Below are positions 29,894 through 39,671 of a stretch of 64,000 nt of DNA, piece after piece; positions within the stretch are counted from its first letter, which is position 1, and each line of letters starts with the position of its first letter. The translations under genes were made by a program, and so were the position numbers. Under the pieces are notes generated by a model. That model was not told the DNA's origin, made no database searches, and saw nothing but the letters and a program-made list of their open reading frames with translations. Origin of the DNA: Shewanella sp. KT0246 (lineage in GTDB: Bacteria; Pseudomonadota; Gammaproteobacteria; Enterobacterales; Shewanellaceae); NCBI RefSeq assembly GCF_019654955.1, contig NZ_BPEV01000004.1, positions 105,406 through 169,405 of the forward strand, in the 5' to 3' direction.

Positions 29894-30766
29894 TTAGCTT
29901 ACTAAAGCTTTAGTTGAACGAGCCGCAAAGTATCTCACAGCAAATGGTATAACTAAGGTGGGTAGCACAATTAAGCTAGCACCAATCCAACTTAACGCAT
30001 CTAACCACTCATCGAACCACAACCAACCGAAGAAGATACAGAACAGCAGGCCAGTGTATTCAGCTACCGCAATATCACTGGCTTTCGCATTTCGGTATGC
30101 AAAAATACAGCACAGATGATAAGCCAAAATAAAGATGTTGCTGACAATAGATAAACCGATCAGTGACCAAGATATGTGACCGAAACCTATACTCCCACCA
30201 ATGATAACTAACACAGGAATACTCAACAGGTTATAGAGCATCAAAGTCACAATAGGTGAGTCAGTTTGGGGTAATTTTCGTAACGTAATTTGATTAACTG
30301 AAAATGTCACTGCGGCAATTAATACCACCAGCCCAGCCCAACTCATTTCTGAAGGCCTAAGTAAGATAATAATCCCCACAAATCCCAGTAAAGTGATCAG
30401 CCACTGGCTTATTCTCACTTGTTCTTTAAGCCAAAAATGGCCTAATACTATGATGATAATAGGCGCGGAGAAAAATAAGGAACTCACTGTTGCTAAAGGT
30501 AATGACAATAATCCGACCACTAGAGCAATCGAAGTCACAACACCTATGTTTGAGCGTAGTAATTGTAATTTAAAATCTGCGGTGTTTGGTCTGCGAGCAA
30601 TAAACCATAAAGGCAACAGCATTAACACGCAACCTAACTGACGTATAAGTAAAAATGTCACCACATCAGCATCTTGTGGCAGCCACTTAATGGATACATC
30701 GTATAAGGCGCTGAAAATATTTCCCAGTACTAATATCAATAATGCTATGACGACATGTGGCTTCAT
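29894..30766 (-). CDS. DMT-superfamily transporter (EamA family)
   Basis: 290 residues with ten predicted membrane helices arranged as two EamA repeats of five, the usual drug/metabolite transporter layout. Helices include VIALLILVLGNIFSALYDV at the start and ASLIVLPTLVIPFAVRYF at the end. The second repeat contains the typical AVAEYTGLLFCIFFGWLWFDE segment. It probably exports or imports a small metabolite; the substrate is unknown. It is divergent from a LysR gene that may regulate it. Confidence 0.88.
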   Translation of the reverse strand: MKPHVVIALLILVLGNIFSALYDVSIKWLPQDADVVTFLLIRQLGCVLMLLPLWFIARRPNTADFKLQLLRSNIGVVTSIALVVGLLSLPLATVSSLFFSAPIIIIVLGHFWLKEQVRISQWLITLLGFVGIIILLRPSEMSWAGLVVLIAAVTFSVNQITLRKLPQTDSPIVTLMLYNLLSIPVLVIIGGSIGFGHISWSLIGLSIVSNIFILAYHLCCIFAYRNAKASDIAVAEYTGLLFCIFFGWLWFDEWLDALSWIGASLIVLPTLVIPFAVRYFAARSTKALVS

Positions 30767-30929
30767 GGCTTTCTAAACTCAATTAACAGGCTACCTCAAT
30801 AAGGAAAACATGATATCTAGCAAATTTCTGTAACTGAAATGATGTTTCTTACCCATTCATGAGTTAAATTCATCAATATGGTTATTATCTATAATTTATT
30901 CATATCTATAATTTCTGAGTGGTACGACA

Positions 30930-31835
30930 ATGAGAAAGCTTCCTCCATTGCGGTCTTTACAAGTTTTTGAGTCAGCAGCTCGCTTGCAGCACTTTTCGAA
31001 AGCTGCTGATGAGCTTTGCATAACCCAAAGTGCTGTGTCACATCAAATTAAGCAGCTTGAAGAGTACTATGGGGAAGTGCTGTTTATTCGTAATACTAGA
31101 CGGTTAGAATTAACTGATAAAGGCGCGCTACTATTTGACCAAGCAGAGATTTCATTCAATCAACTTGATGACATCAGCCGGCAAATAGTTGGCGATGAAA
31201 ATCAACAGTTACGTTTAGCCGTCTACAGCTCATTTGCGGTTAAATGGCTCATACCTAGATTAAGTGAGTTCCGCCAACTTCAACCACAAATCGACCTACG
31301 TTTGGATATGATTGCCGATGATCCACAATTAAGTGATAGCGTCGCTGACATGTTTATTACAGGCCAATCAAACCATAAAGGTTACCGTCACTTAACTTTG
31401 CATAAAGAGCGCTTAATTCCAGTTGCAAGTCCTGAGTACATCGCTAAATGGTTAATTAAGCCTGCTCACTCCACCCAAGAGTTAAAAAGTTGCTTAGCTA
31501 GTGCAGTACTGCTTACGGTTGATGAAGGAGCATTAGGCATTGATTGGCAGCGTTGGTTCGAGGTCAACCACTTAACTCCATCTGAAGAGCAGCAACAGCA
31601 CATATTCAGCCATGTCTTATTTGCCATAGAGGCTGCAATTGTTCACCAAGGTATTGCACTCGCATCTGACTTTATGGTGAAAGATGACATACACTCAGGA
31701 CGATTAATTGCTCTCGATTTACCCGATTTATTAACAGGCTTCAATTTTAACTTTAGCTGTAAGCAACGCAGACAACGAGAGCCTGCAATAGCCAGCTTTA
31801 TTGAATGGTTGAAACAGCAATCTCAATTAACATGA
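30930..31835 (+). CDS. LysR-family regulator (GcvA-like)
   Basis: 301 residues. The N-terminal helix-turn-helix reads PPLRSLQVFESAARLQHFSK, then ITQSAVSHQIKQLEEYYG, the pattern of the GcvA/AmpR subgroup. The C-terminal effector domain ends in a FIEWLKQQS helix typical of that subgroup. It is divergently transcribed from the DMT transporter gene across 163 bases, so that gene is its likely target. The effector is unknown. Confidence 0.9.
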   Translation: MRKLPPLRSLQVFESAARLQHFSKAADELCITQSAVSHQIKQLEEYYGEVLFIRNTRRLELTDKGALLFDQAEISFNQLDDISRQIVGDENQQLRLAVYSSFAVKWLIPRLSEFRQLQPQIDLRLDMIADDPQLSDSVADMFITGQSNHKGYRHLTLHKERLIPVASPEYIAKWLIKPAHSTQELKSCLASAVLLTVDEGALGIDWQRWFEVNHLTPSEEQQQHIFSHVLFAIEAAIVHQGIALASDFMVKDDIHSGRLIALDLPDLLTGFNFNFSCKQRRQREPAIASFIEWLKQQSQLT

Positions 31836-31857
31836 AATTGCTAAACATCATCAACAA

Positions 31858-31887
31858 AAAAGCCAGCATTCATGCTGGCTTTTATTC
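31858..31887. terminator. Bidirectional terminator between the LysR gene and trpS
   Basis: AAAAGCCAGCAT (31858-31869) pairs with ATGCTGGCTTTT (31872-31883); A and T runs on both sides allow use by both convergent genes. Confidence 0.88.
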
Positions 31888-31939
31888 ATCAATATCGATT
31901 TAGTCAGTCGCTATTTCGCGACTCAATTTTAGCGATTAA

Positions 31940-32941
31940 CTAAACAATCATGCCGATTTTTTCGTACACTTTTTTAATCGTTTCTTCAGCACGAGCTTGC
32001 GCTTTTTCTGCGCCAGCTTTAAATACTGAATTTAGATACTCTTCGTCAGCTCTAATCTTATGGAAGCGCTCTTGAATTGGCTCAAGCATAGCAACAACAG
32101 CTTCACCTGTAGCCACTTTTAAGTGGCCATACATTTTGTCTTCAAAGTCTTTTTCAATCGACTCGATTGACTGACCATTACAACCTGACATAAGGCTTAA
32201 TAAGTTAGACACACCTGGCTTTTCTTCAACATCGAAACGCACAACCGGTGGCTCTTCACTGTCTGTCATCGCCTTTTTAACCTTCTTCATAATCGCTTTA
32301 GGATCATCAAGTAGACCGATAACGTTATTACGATTTTCATCCGACTTAGACATCTTCTTCGTCGGTTCTTGCAATGACATCACGCGTGCGCCAGTTTCAG
32401 GAATAAATGGCTCAGGCACAACAAACGTATCGCCATATGCATTATTAAAACGCGTAGCAATATCGCGGGTTAGTTCTAAATGTTGCTTCTGGTCCTGACC
32501 TACAGGGACTTCATTCGCTTGATACAATAAAATATCAGCTGCCATCAATACTGGATAATCGAACAAACCAACGTTGATATTGTTAGCATGTTTTTGAGAC
32601 TTATCTTTAAACTGTGTCATTCGGTTAAGCTCACCCATTTGGGTGTAACAGTTCAGTGCCCAGCTTAATTGAGTATGCTGTGGAACTTGCGACTGTAAAA
32701 ACACAGTACTTTTGTCAGGATCAATACCACAAGCCAGATAAATGGCTAAAGTGTCTAAACACGCCGCACGTAACTTTTCGGGATCTTGGCGGACAGTAAT
32801 CGCATGTAAATCAACAACACAATAAATACAATCGTGACTGTCTTGCATACCAACCCACTGACGAAGCGCGCCCATGTAGTTTCCGATACTTAGCTCACCT
32901 GATGGTTGAGCACCACTAAACACGATAGGTTTTGCAGTCAT
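31940..32941 (-). CDS. trpS: Tryptophanyl-tRNA synthetase
   Basis: 333 residues, class I synthetase. The HIGH-equivalent is in [18 protein letters not shown] (about 9-26) and the KMSKS loop is [10 protein letters not shown] (about 196-205). It charges tRNA-Trp. It is last of the rpe-gph-trpS run, as at the end of the E. coli dam operon. The gap to gph is 34 bases. Confidence 0.97.
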   Translation of the reverse strand: MTAKPIVFSGAQPSGELSIGNYMGALRQWVGMQDSHDCIYCVVDLHAITVRQDPEKLRAACLDTLAIYLACGIDPDKSTVFLQSQVPQHTQLSWALNCYTQMGELNRMTQFKDKSQKHANNINVGLFDYPVLMAADILLYQANEVPVGQDQKQHLELTRDIATRFNNAYGDTFVVPEPFIPETGARVMSLQEPTKKMSKSDENRNNVIGLLDDPKAIMKKVKKAMTDSEEPPVVRFDVEEKPGVSNLLSLMSGCNGQSIESIEKDFEDKMYGHLKVATGEAVVAMLEPIQERFHKIRADEEYLNSVFKAGAEKAQARAEETIKKVYEKIGMIV

Positions 32942-32975
32942 TTGTTTTATTGCTCCATTGATTTAGCAGTTAGTT

Positions 32976-33716
32976 TTAGCCGTTAGTTTTAACTGATGGT
33001 AATAAGGCTAAAATCTGATTAAATTGTTCGCATACCGCAGTTGGGCCGCTCAGCCCAATATCTTCACCGTAGTTGTACCCATAGGTCAAGCCTATTGAGC
33101 TTACTCCAGCGGCTTTTGCCGCAAATATGTCATTTTTTGAATCCCCAACCATTAATAGCTGTTCGGGTTCAAGTTGCCATTCATTCAAAATATGATTGAG
33201 CGGCATAGGATCAGGTTTCATTTTAGCTAACGAGTCGCCACCTAGTACCAAACCAAATAAGGTTTCAATTTCGAATGCCTTTAATAGTGGCAATGTAAAA
33301 TGATACGGTTTGTTAGTGACTATCGCTAAAGGATAACCTGATGCTTTAAGCGCAGTTAACGTTTCAACTACCCCATCATAAAGCAGACTATGTTTTTGAA
33401 GATGCTGCTGATAATGCACCATAAAGACAGGCATTGCTTCATCAAGTTCGGCTTCAGTAACTTCATTAGCTGATACACTTTCAGTTAATGTACTTTCAGT
33501 TGAAGCATTCGCTAAGCTGTTTGCATTCTGCAGAGCGCGCTTCATCAGCATTCTTGCGCCATTACCAACCCAGTTCCTAACCTGTGCTTCAGAACACCTG
33601 GCCAGTCCAAGCTCAGCTAATGTTGCTTGAGTTGCAGCAGCTAAGTCCGGCACACTATCGATAAGCGTACCATCTAAATCAAAAGCAATTGCTTTAACCT
33701 TAGTAAGGTCAGCCAT
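32976..33716 (-). CDS. gph: Phosphoglycolate phosphatase
   Basis: 246 residues, HAD superfamily. Motif I is FDLDGTLIDS (about 12-21), motif II the IVTNKP segment, motif III Lys in KMKPDP, and motif IV GDSKNDIFAAKAAG. It removes phosphate from 2-phosphoglycolate, for example after repair of oxidised DNA ends. Odd feature: a Ser/Thr/Ala/Glu-rich stretch of roughly 25 residues in the cap domain (about 64-90, LANASTESTLTESVSANEV) that looks like an insertion compared with the E. coli enzyme. It lies 2 bases after rpe. Confidence 0.93.
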   Translation of the reverse strand: MADLTKVKAIAFDLDGTLIDSVPDLAAATQATLAELGLARCSEAQVRNWVGNGARMLMKRALQNANSLANASTESTLTESVSANEVTEAELDEAMPVFMVHYQQHLQKHSLLYDGVVETLTALKASGYPLAIVTNKPYHFTLPLLKAFEIETLFGLVLGGDSLAKMKPDPMPLNHILNEWQLEPEQLLMVGDSKNDIFAAKAAGVSSIGLTYGYNYGEDIGLSGPTAVCEQFNQILALLPSVKTNG

Positions 33717-33718
33717 GA

Positions 33719-34393
33719 TTAAGCATCAACCTTTGCAAGTTCAGCACGCATTTCATCAACCACTGTTTTATAATTTGGCTGATTAAAAATTGCTGAGCCA
33801 GCAACAAACATATCAGCACCTGCAGCGGCTATTTCAGCAATGTTATCTACTTTAACACCGCCATCAACTTCAAGGCGGATATCAAAACCACTTGCATCAA
33901 TTTTAGCGCGAACTTGCTTAAGCTTATCCAATGTAGATGGAATGAATGATTGCCCGCCAAAGCCTGGGTTAACTGACATCAGTAGAATCACATCTAATTT
34001 ATCCATCACATGATCAAGATAATGCAGTGGTGTACCAGGATTAAATACTAAACCAGCTTTACAACCTGACTCTTTAATCAACTGTAGGCTACGATCTAAA
34101 TGCTCTGATGCTTCAGGATGGAAAGTAATAATTGAAGCCCCCGCTTTCGCAAAATCAGGAATAATACGATCAACAGGTTTCACCATTAAGTGCACATCGA
34201 TATCCGCAGTAATACCAAAATCACGTAAAGCCTGACAGACCATAGGACCTATTGTCAGGTTCGGTACGTAGTGATTATCCATAACATCAAAGTGAACAAC
34301 GTCAGCACCAGCATCTAGTACGGCTTGAACATCATCACCTAAACGGGCGAAATCGGCTGATAAAATAGATGGGGCAATCAGAAATGGACGCAT
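33719..34393 (-). CDS. rpe: Ribulose-phosphate 3-epimerase
   Basis: 224 residues, TIM barrel. Family motifs include [14 protein letters not shown] at the start, [16 protein letters not shown] with the metal-binding His and Asp, [18 protein letters not shown] and LEVDGGV. It interconverts ribulose 5-phosphate and xylulose 5-phosphate in the pentose phosphate pathway. First gene of rpe-gph-trpS. In E. coli it directly follows dam; here two opposite-strand genes separate them. Confidence 0.97.
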   Translation of the reverse strand: MRPFLIAPSILSADFARLGDDVQAVLDAGADVVHFDVMDNHYVPNLTIGPMVCQALRDFGITADIDVHLMVKPVDRIIPDFAKAGASIITFHPEASEHLDRSLQLIKESGCKAGLVFNPGTPLHYLDHVMDKLDVILLMSVNPGFGGQSFIPSTLDKLKQVRAKIDASGFDIRLEVDGGVKVDNIAEIAAAGADMFVAGSAIFNQPNYKTVVDEMRAELAKVDA

Positions 34394-34519
34394 AGTCTTC
34401 TCGAAGCTATTAAAAGTGGCCTTATTTTACCCTTTGCAGAGAAAACGCTCTAGTCACAAACAGTAATAAAACTTTGTTAGTGTCAATAAATGTAAATTTT
34501 AATAACCTGTAAGTATTAA

Positions 34520-34535
34520 ATTGATCTAGATCACA
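34520..34535. promoter_or_regulatory. CRP-like site upstream of the 34702 gene
   Basis: ATTGATCTAGATCACA has a perfect right half (TCACA) and the ideal central TCTAGA; the left half (ATTGA) departs from TGTGA. It lies about 50 bases upstream of the likely transcription start. Confidence 0.45.
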
Positions 34536-34568
34536 GTATATAGATGTTCATTAACTAGACAAATTTGC

Positions 34569-34574
34569 TATAAT
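34569..34574 (+). promoter_or_regulatory. -10 box for the 34702-35252 gene pair
   Basis: A consensus TATAAT. The -35 region about 17 bases upstream is poor, which fits a promoter needing an activator such as CRP at 34520-34535. It implies a leader of about 120 bases. Confidence 0.5.
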
Positions 34575-34701
34575 GCGACATACGTCACTGTGTCTTTTTT
34601 CAATATATAGTTTTGATCCTTACATCTTCATGGATCGTATAACAGCTATTGAGGACACGTTTATTTATTCAACCTGAAAGTATGAGACAAGGACAGCCCT
34701 T

Positions 34702-35070
34702 ATGATGTGCAATCAGCGAAAAATGAACACCTACCAAACAGGCAAGGTGACGTTAAAGCCTATATTAAGTATTTTTTCCGCCAGTACATTAATGTTTGTA
34801 GCTTACTTTGCGGCATCTGATAATCGTGAGCAGTTATTCGCTGAAAATTGCGCTTGCTCTGACAGTGCCACTTACAATTCTAGCTTACCAAGCAGCCACC
34901 CTAATAACCGTTGTGCAACTCAATCTGACGATGTCAGTTGGGGCAGCTGGGTTACAGGCAATAGTCGTTCAAGTCAGTTTCATTTCTTAGATTTACTAGA
35001 GCTGTTACATGGTAGCGAAAAAAGCAAACCTATCAGTGACATGCCAACAAATAATCCAAACGCGATTTAA
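34702..35070 (+). CDS. Uncharacterised single-pass membrane protein
   Basis: 122 residues that I do not recognise. One hydrophobic segment (about 22-38, PILSIFSASTLMFVAYFAAS) could be a membrane anchor or uncleaved signal. The rest is polar with three cysteines (CACS and a later NRCAT) and Ser/Asn-rich stretches. It overlaps the DUF2970 gene by one base (TAATG), so the two are coupled. AAGGA is placed 8-10 bases before ATG 34702. Confidence 0.6.
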   Translation: MMCNQRKMNTYQTGKVTLKPILSIFSASTLMFVAYFAASDNREQLFAENCACSDSATYNSSLPSSHPNNRCATQSDDVSWGSWVTGNSRSSQFHFLDLLELLHGSEKSKPISDMPTNNPNAI

Positions 35071-35252
35071 TGTCAATTTGGCGGGTATTTACCAGCACTG
35101 TAGCCGCATTTTTTGGGGTGCAAACTGAAGATAATCGCCAGCGAGATTTCAACCAAAACAATTCTCCATTGCCTTTCATTTTTATGGGAATAGCTTTAGC
35201 CGTACTAATGATTTTTTCTTTGATTTTTATCGTGAACCAAGTCTTAAGCTAA
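35070..35252 (+). CDS. DUF2970 small membrane protein
   Basis: 60 residues. An amphipathic N-terminus with FFGVQTEDNRQRDFNQ is followed by one membrane helix (PLPFIFMGIALAVLMIFSLIFIV). The GVQ-x-x-x-NRQRDF pattern followed by a single helix is that of DUF2970, a family of unknown function in gammaproteobacteria. Start codon overlaps the stop of the preceding gene. Convergent with dam. Confidence 0.8.
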   Translation: MSIWRVFTSTVAAFFGVQTEDNRQRDFNQNNSPLPFIFMGIALAVLMIFSLIFIVNQVLS

Positions 35253-35310
35253 ATAAATCTAAAAACCTTTCTGATTTTTCTCACTCAAAGCACAATCAAG
35301 ACCAAACTTA

Positions 35311-36150
35311 TTAATCAATCACTTCTTGATAATGATGATCATACAGAGCCATTATTTCATCCACTTTTTTACGTGAACTTCCTTTTTGACTGATATTACG
35401 CTGAACAGCAATAGAGGCGAGTTTTGCACCTCGGTATAGTTCTCGAGTCAGTGGGATATCATGATTACTGATCAATACAGGAATATCCCGTTCTAGTGCA
35501 GTATGGCGCGATTGCCTCGCCAAAAGGGCTTGGTCATCTAAGCTAAAACCTGGACCAACATAAGTAGTAAAGCTCGCTGTTGTTGATAAAGGGGCATACG
35601 GCGGATCGCAATAAATCACATCACCAGATACAGACATTTCGAATGCTTGCTCATAGCTCACGCATTTAAATGTCGCTTTTTGGGCTTTTACTGAAAAGTA
35701 ACGAAGCTCTTCTTCAGGAAAGTAAGGCTTTTTATACGAACCAAAAGGAACATTAAAACCACCTTTTCGATTGTAACGACATAAGCCATTAAAGCCGTGA
35801 CGATTCATATACAGAAAATATACAGAGCGCTTGAAAGGATCTTTCGTTTGATTGAACTCGGTGCGAATGCGGTAATATTGTTCCTTGTCATTCATTTCTG
35901 GAACAAACATCGCTTTCGCTGCTGCAATATACGCATCAGGTTCATTTTTAACAATATTGTAGAGGTTAATCAGATCATGATTAATATCGCATAGCAGGTA
36001 CTCTTCATAGTCAGTATTTAAAAAGACTGATCCAGCTCCCACAAAGGGCTCTATTAACCTTTTACCTTGAGGTAAGTGTTTTGCTAGCTCGTCGACGAGT
36101 TTAAATTTTCCACCCGCCCACTTAAGAAAGGCTCTATGCTTTTTAGTCAT
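35311..36150 (-). CDS. dam: DNA adenine methylase (GATC)
   Basis: 279 residues. Motif I region FLKWAGGKFKLVDEL (about 8-22) binds AdoMet together with FVGAGSVFLN. The catalytic motif IV is DPPY, near residue 180 (VIYCDPPYAPLS). It methylates adenine in GATC, marking strands for mismatch repair and affecting replication timing. It follows damX in the conserved aroK-aroB-damX-dam order. A Fur-like sequence lies in the 98-base damX-dam gap. Confidence 0.96.
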   Translation of the reverse strand: MTKKHRAFLKWAGGKFKLVDELAKHLPQGKRLIEPFVGAGSVFLNTDYEEYLLCDINHDLINLYNIVKNEPDAYIAAAKAMFVPEMNDKEQYYRIRTEFNQTKDPFKRSVYFLYMNRHGFNGLCRYNRKGGFNVPFGSYKKPYFPEEELRYFSVKAQKATFKCVSYEQAFEMSVSGDVIYCDPPYAPLSTTASFTTYVGPGFSLDDQALLARQSRHTALERDIPVLISNHDIPLTRELYRGAKLASIAVQRNISQKGSSRKKVDEIMALYDHHYQEVID

Positions 36151-36197
36151 GAATACCAGTTACTAGCAAAATTAAAGCTGATGATTGTACTCTTTTT

Positions 36198-36216
36198 AAT
36201 AATAATAATCATTGTT
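36198..36216. promoter_or_regulatory. Weak Fur-box-like sequence between damX and dam
   Basis: The 19 bases match the classical Fur consensus at 15 positions, by hand alignment. The region is AT-rich, so a chance match is quite possible. Confidence 0.2.
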
Positions 36217-36248
36217 TGAATCATCTAAACCAATGGCTTTTTAAGCGT

Positions 36249-37733
36249 TTAATTCGATTTGATTTCATATCCCTTGAGATCGCTCCATTTCCTAACCCAC
36301 GGGGCAGTTAAAGCCAGCTCTTGTTGGAGTAAATCAGATGCCTGCTGAGCATCAATTGCACTGTCAAATTGACCGAACAAAACGATATGGCGTTTTTTGA
36401 ATTTAGCTTGTACTAATTCAGATTCATTTTGCTGGAAGCTTTCAAGTTTTAGCAGGATATTTTTAAGTGACTTTGGTTCCCGCACACTGGCTATCTGCAG
36501 TGTGTACCCGACTCGATCAGTTAATTGCGCGATATGGCTGCCAGACTCGTTAATTGTGCTGACTTCAAGTTTGTCGCGTTCTACAATTGCACCGCCTTCA
36601 ACAACATCTGTAATCTGCACATCTGGATTTTCGATAATTTCAAATTCTGCTTGATGATTCTCGCTAACATCATTGATATCAGTAGTGTCATTTTCATCTT
36701 TTTTAGGTTTAATTCTTACATTATTTGATTCAGGCATCTCACTAAAGCTTGATTCGATATTGTTCTGGTGAACAAGCGCCTCATCTGCAAAAATTTGATT
36801 ATCTAGCTTAACGTCTTGTTTTGACTCTGACACGGTAACATTCAGATTGGGAGCGAGTGTCACCATTGAGCGCCCATAATGATAAACAAACCACTGCGCG
36901 TCTGATTCTGGCATTGTATAAGCCGTAAATAATAAACCCGATTCATTTTCTATTTGCTGATCACTTTGAAGTAAATACATTCCTGCAGCTAAAGCAGCTG
37001 TCAGAACAAATACAGAAAGTACTGCTAACCAAGGCAAATGCTTAGGCCACTTTCTAATTTCTTCGGGCTTGTCTTCTAATGCTTTTTTAAGTAGGGCTAA
37101 AACTTCAGTTGGGGTACCTGATTGCTTTTCGATTTGCGCTTGAATTATTTCACGAGGAATAAATGGGGTTTTATTACTTCTAATGAGTAATGTTCGATAC
37201 AAACCTTCACGCTCGGCCAATGATAAGGGTTCGATTTCTACATGAAGTAGTAACGCTTGCATTGCTTCAGTTAATTCGAGGTTTAATTCTGCTAAAGAAT
37301 CCGGTTCTATCGTGAATGTGATTGAAATTGGTTTTCCGGCACATCTTATTTGGGTCAATACTAAACATTCAGCCCATAACTCTCGAGGCATATGTTGTGC
37401 GTCGTCGATAATGATATGCAAGGGTTTAGTTAAGCTTGTCTGGATCCTTAGAAGAGTATCAGCCAGAGGTAACGCATCATCGAAAATGGGGGAAGAGATT
37501 AATTGAACGAGAATCTTACGGCGAATTTCTGCACTTTCAGCATGCATAGGACAGATAACTAAAGCTGAATTATAGTTATCTAACTCACTCGCAAGCGCAG
37601 TGACTAATGTCGTTTTACCTGAGCCTTTTGCGCCAGAAACAAGCACCAGTTGCTCACTGTAACTCGCGATATGTTCTAGTCGCTGAACTAAAGCTTCTTG
37701 CGAAGGTAACAATAGCGTTTGTTGGATATCCAA
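36249..37733 (-). CDS. damX: Cell-division protein DamX (AAA ATPase-like plus SPOR domain)
   Basis: 494 residues. An N-terminal ATPase-like domain has Walker A GAKGSGKTT (34-42) and Walker B HIIIDDAQ (about 107-114). A membrane helix follows near residues 233-253 (LAVLSVFVLTAALAAGMYLL), then a long acidic linker and a C-terminal SPOR domain (about 415-494, GYTLQIASVREPKSL to the end) that binds denuded septal peptidoglycan. E. coli DamX is a septal-ring protein; the AAA part is typical of the longer homologues in marine genera. It lies 28 bases after aroB. Confidence 0.9.
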   Translation of the reverse strand: MDIQQTLLLPSQEALVQRLEHIASYSEQLVLVSGAKGSGKTTLVTALASELDNYNSALVICPMHAESAEIRRKILVQLISSPIFDDALPLADTLLRIQTSLTKPLHIIIDDAQHMPRELWAECLVLTQIRCAGKPISITFTIEPDSLAELNLELTEAMQALLLHVEIEPLSLAEREGLYRTLLIRSNKTPFIPREIIQAQIEKQSGTPTEVLALLKKALEDKPEEIRKWPKHLPWLAVLSVFVLTAALAAGMYLLQSDQQIENESGLLFTAYTMPESDAQWFVYHYGRSMVTLAPNLNVTVSESKQDVKLDNQIFADEALVHQNNIESSFSEMPESNNVRIKPKKDENDTTDINDVSENHQAEFEIIENPDVQITDVVEGGAIVERDKLEVSTINESGSHIAQLTDRVGYTLQIASVREPKSLKNILLKLESFQQNESELVQAKFKKRHIVLFGQFDSAIDAQQASDLLQQELALTAPWVRKWSDLKGYEIKSN

Positions 37734-37761
37734 AAGCCCACCATTAGACGTAAACTTTAGC

Positions 37762-38838
37762 TTAAACTTGGCTAATGACTTCTGCGAGTAACGACTCTTT
37801 TACATCAGAGAATACATCAGCAGTACCTATAGAAGTCGGTAATACCAAACGAATTTGGCCAGCAAGCACTTTTTTGTCACGTTGCATATGTTTGATAAAA
37901 CTATCAAAGGTCATTGTATCTGGAGAGGAAATAGGTAAATCAAACGCTTGCATTATGCGAGTGATCCTATCGAAATCTTGCTGTTGAATTAAATTGAGCT
38001 TTAATGATGTTAGCGCCGCCATAATGGTACCTGTTGCGACCGCTTCACCATGAAGCCAAACCCCATAGCCCATCTCAGCTTCTATTGCGTGACCAAAAGT
38101 ATGACCAAGATTCAATAGAGCCCTAACACCACGCTCTGTTTCATCTTCAGCAACAACATCAGCCTTAATTTGACAACATTTTGTAATCGCATAAGTAAGG
38201 GCATCGTTATCAAGCGACTTTAGTTGCTCAACATTTTGCTCCAACCAGCCAAAGAACTCAGCATCCCAAATAATACCGTACTTAATCACTTCCGCCATCC
38301 CCGCTGCAAACTCATTAGCAGGTAATGTCGACAAACAATCAGTGTCAATAAGTACTGATTGAGGCTGATAAAATGCCCCGATCATATTTTTACCCAATGG
38401 ATGATTAACTGCAGTTTTACCACCGACAGAAGAATCAACTTGGGATAATAGTGTGGTAGGAATTTGAATAAACTCAACACCTCGCTGATAGCAAGATGCA
38501 GCAAAGCCGGCCATGTCACCAACGACACCACCACCTAATGCAACTATCACACAATCACGTGCAAAGTTATTTTCTAATAGCGCAGAAAATATCAAATCCA
38601 AATGGGTGAGATCTTTATATTTCTCACCATCAGGCAGCACAACAGCACTCACTTCAGCACAACTGACCATAGCTTGTTGGACTTGTACTAAGTACAACGG
38701 AGCTATAGTGTCGTTGGTGACTATGAGTGCTTTTTTACCAGAAAGGTAATCGGAGAGGTAAGCGTTTTGCTGCAATAAATTCTGGCCAATAAAAATGGGA
38801 TAACTTCTTATACCTAATTCAACCTGAACTTGTTGCAT
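37762..38838 (-). CDS. aroB: 3-dehydroquinate synthase
   Basis: 358 residues, full length. Motifs include [50 protein letters not shown] and the metal-binding [13 protein letters not shown]. It converts DAHP to 3-dehydroquinate, the second step of the shikimate pathway. It follows aroK by 8 bases, giving the aroKB pair. Confidence 0.97.
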   Translation of the reverse strand: MQQVQVELGIRSYPIFIGQNLLQQNAYLSDYLSGKKALIVTNDTIAPLYLVQVQQAMVSCAEVSAVVLPDGEKYKDLTHLDLIFSALLENNFARDCVIVALGGGVVGDMAGFAASCYQRGVEFIQIPTTLLSQVDSSVGGKTAVNHPLGKNMIGAFYQPQSVLIDTDCLSTLPANEFAAGMAEVIKYGIIWDAEFFGWLEQNVEQLKSLDNDALTYAITKCCQIKADVVAEDETERGVRALLNLGHTFGHAIEAEMGYGVWLHGEAVATGTIMAALTSLKLNLIQQQDFDRITRIMQAFDLPISSPDTMTFDSFIKHMQRDKKVLAGQIRLVLPTSIGTADVFSDVKESLLAEVISQV

Positions 38839-38846
38839 AAACCTAC

Positions 38847-39362
38847 CTAGAAACCGAGTTGCTCAATGATTTGATTTGCGACTATTTTAGCGCTTTGCTC
38901 ATCTGTCTTAACGATAACATCAGCAATCTCTTCGTATAAAGGATTACGGACATCAGCAAGATTCTCAAGCACTTCACGAGGATCATCAACCTGTAAAAGA
39001 GGTCGACGCTTATCGCGCTGAGTACGAGCAACTTGCTTATCGATTGTAGTCTCTAGGTATACAACGATACCGCGAGCCGACAAATGATTGCGAATGTCTT
39101 TGCTTTGTACAGATCCGCCGCCAGTAGCTAGGACAATGCCCTGCTTTTCCGACAGGTCGGCGATGACTTGAGCTTCACGTACACGAAAGCCTTCTTCGCC
39201 TTCAACGTCAAACACCCAGGCAATATCTGCACCTGTGCGTTTCTCAATCTCGTGATCTGAATCGTGGAAATCTAAATGCAGCAGTTGGGCCAAATGGCGA
39301 CCAATTGTGCTTTTGCCTGCGCCCATAGGGCCTACCAGAAAAATATTGCGTTTTTCAGCCAT
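38847..39362 (-). CDS. aroK: Shikimate kinase I
   Basis: 171 residues. The P-loop is GPMGAGKST (11-19); the shikimate-binding [11 protein letters not shown] and TGGGSV segments and the lid RRPLL follow. It phosphorylates shikimate with ATP. First gene of the aroK-aroB-damX-dam run and transcribed from its own promoter, because a terminator separates it from pilQ. Confidence 0.97.
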   Translation of the reverse strand: MAEKRNIFLVGPMGAGKSTIGRHLAQLLHLDFHDSDHEIEKRTGADIAWVFDVEGEEGFRVREAQVIADLSEKQGIVLATGGGSVQSKDIRNHLSARGIVVYLETTIDKQVARTQRDKRRPLLQVDDPREVLENLADVRNPLYEEIADVIVKTDEQSAKIVANQIIEQLGF

Positions 39363-39620
39363 TATATATACGTCTGAATCTTATATGAAATGTATGCCTT
39401 ATCGACTTAAACTCAAGCCGACCTATAATTTAACCTTGCTCTAATGAGACTTGACGACGGATTATCTCAGTTATATGGCTATTGTTGCAAGTCATGTTGA
39501 TGAATTAACCTAAGATTCTTAAAAATAAATTTCAGTGAATAATTAAAACCTGATTAACGACTCAATAAAATGATTAACTTGTTACTAATAGAATCAATCA
39601 GCTACCAAACGATAACCAAA
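39363..39620. other. pilQ-aroK intergenic region
   Basis: Together with the pilQ terminator, about 310 bases without a gene. It should contain the aroK promoter. No further site was recognised. Confidence 0.4.
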
Positions 39621-39647
39621 AAAATACCAGCAAATTGCTGGTATTTT
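39621..39647 (-). terminator. Terminator of the pilMNOPQ operon
   Basis: AAAATACCAGCAA (39621-39633) pairs with TTGCTGGTATTTT (39635-39647); on the minus strand it is followed by a run of T residues, so it ends the pil transcript. Confidence 0.85.
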
Positions 39648-39671
39648 ATGGCTAATAAGTCTCAATTAAAG

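Larger units (their letters stand above)
34394..34701. other. Divergent promoter region between rpe and the small membrane-protein pair
   Basis: About 308 bases with no gene. It contains a CRP-like site, a consensus -10 box and a leader of roughly 120 bases with a small hairpin (GATCC 34615-34619, GGATC 34632-34636). Confidence 0.5.

Noticed and set aside
34577..34600. GACA...TGTC followed by six T residues, resembling an attenuator
   Set aside because: Only a 4-base stem, and part of it lies at or before the expected transcription start.
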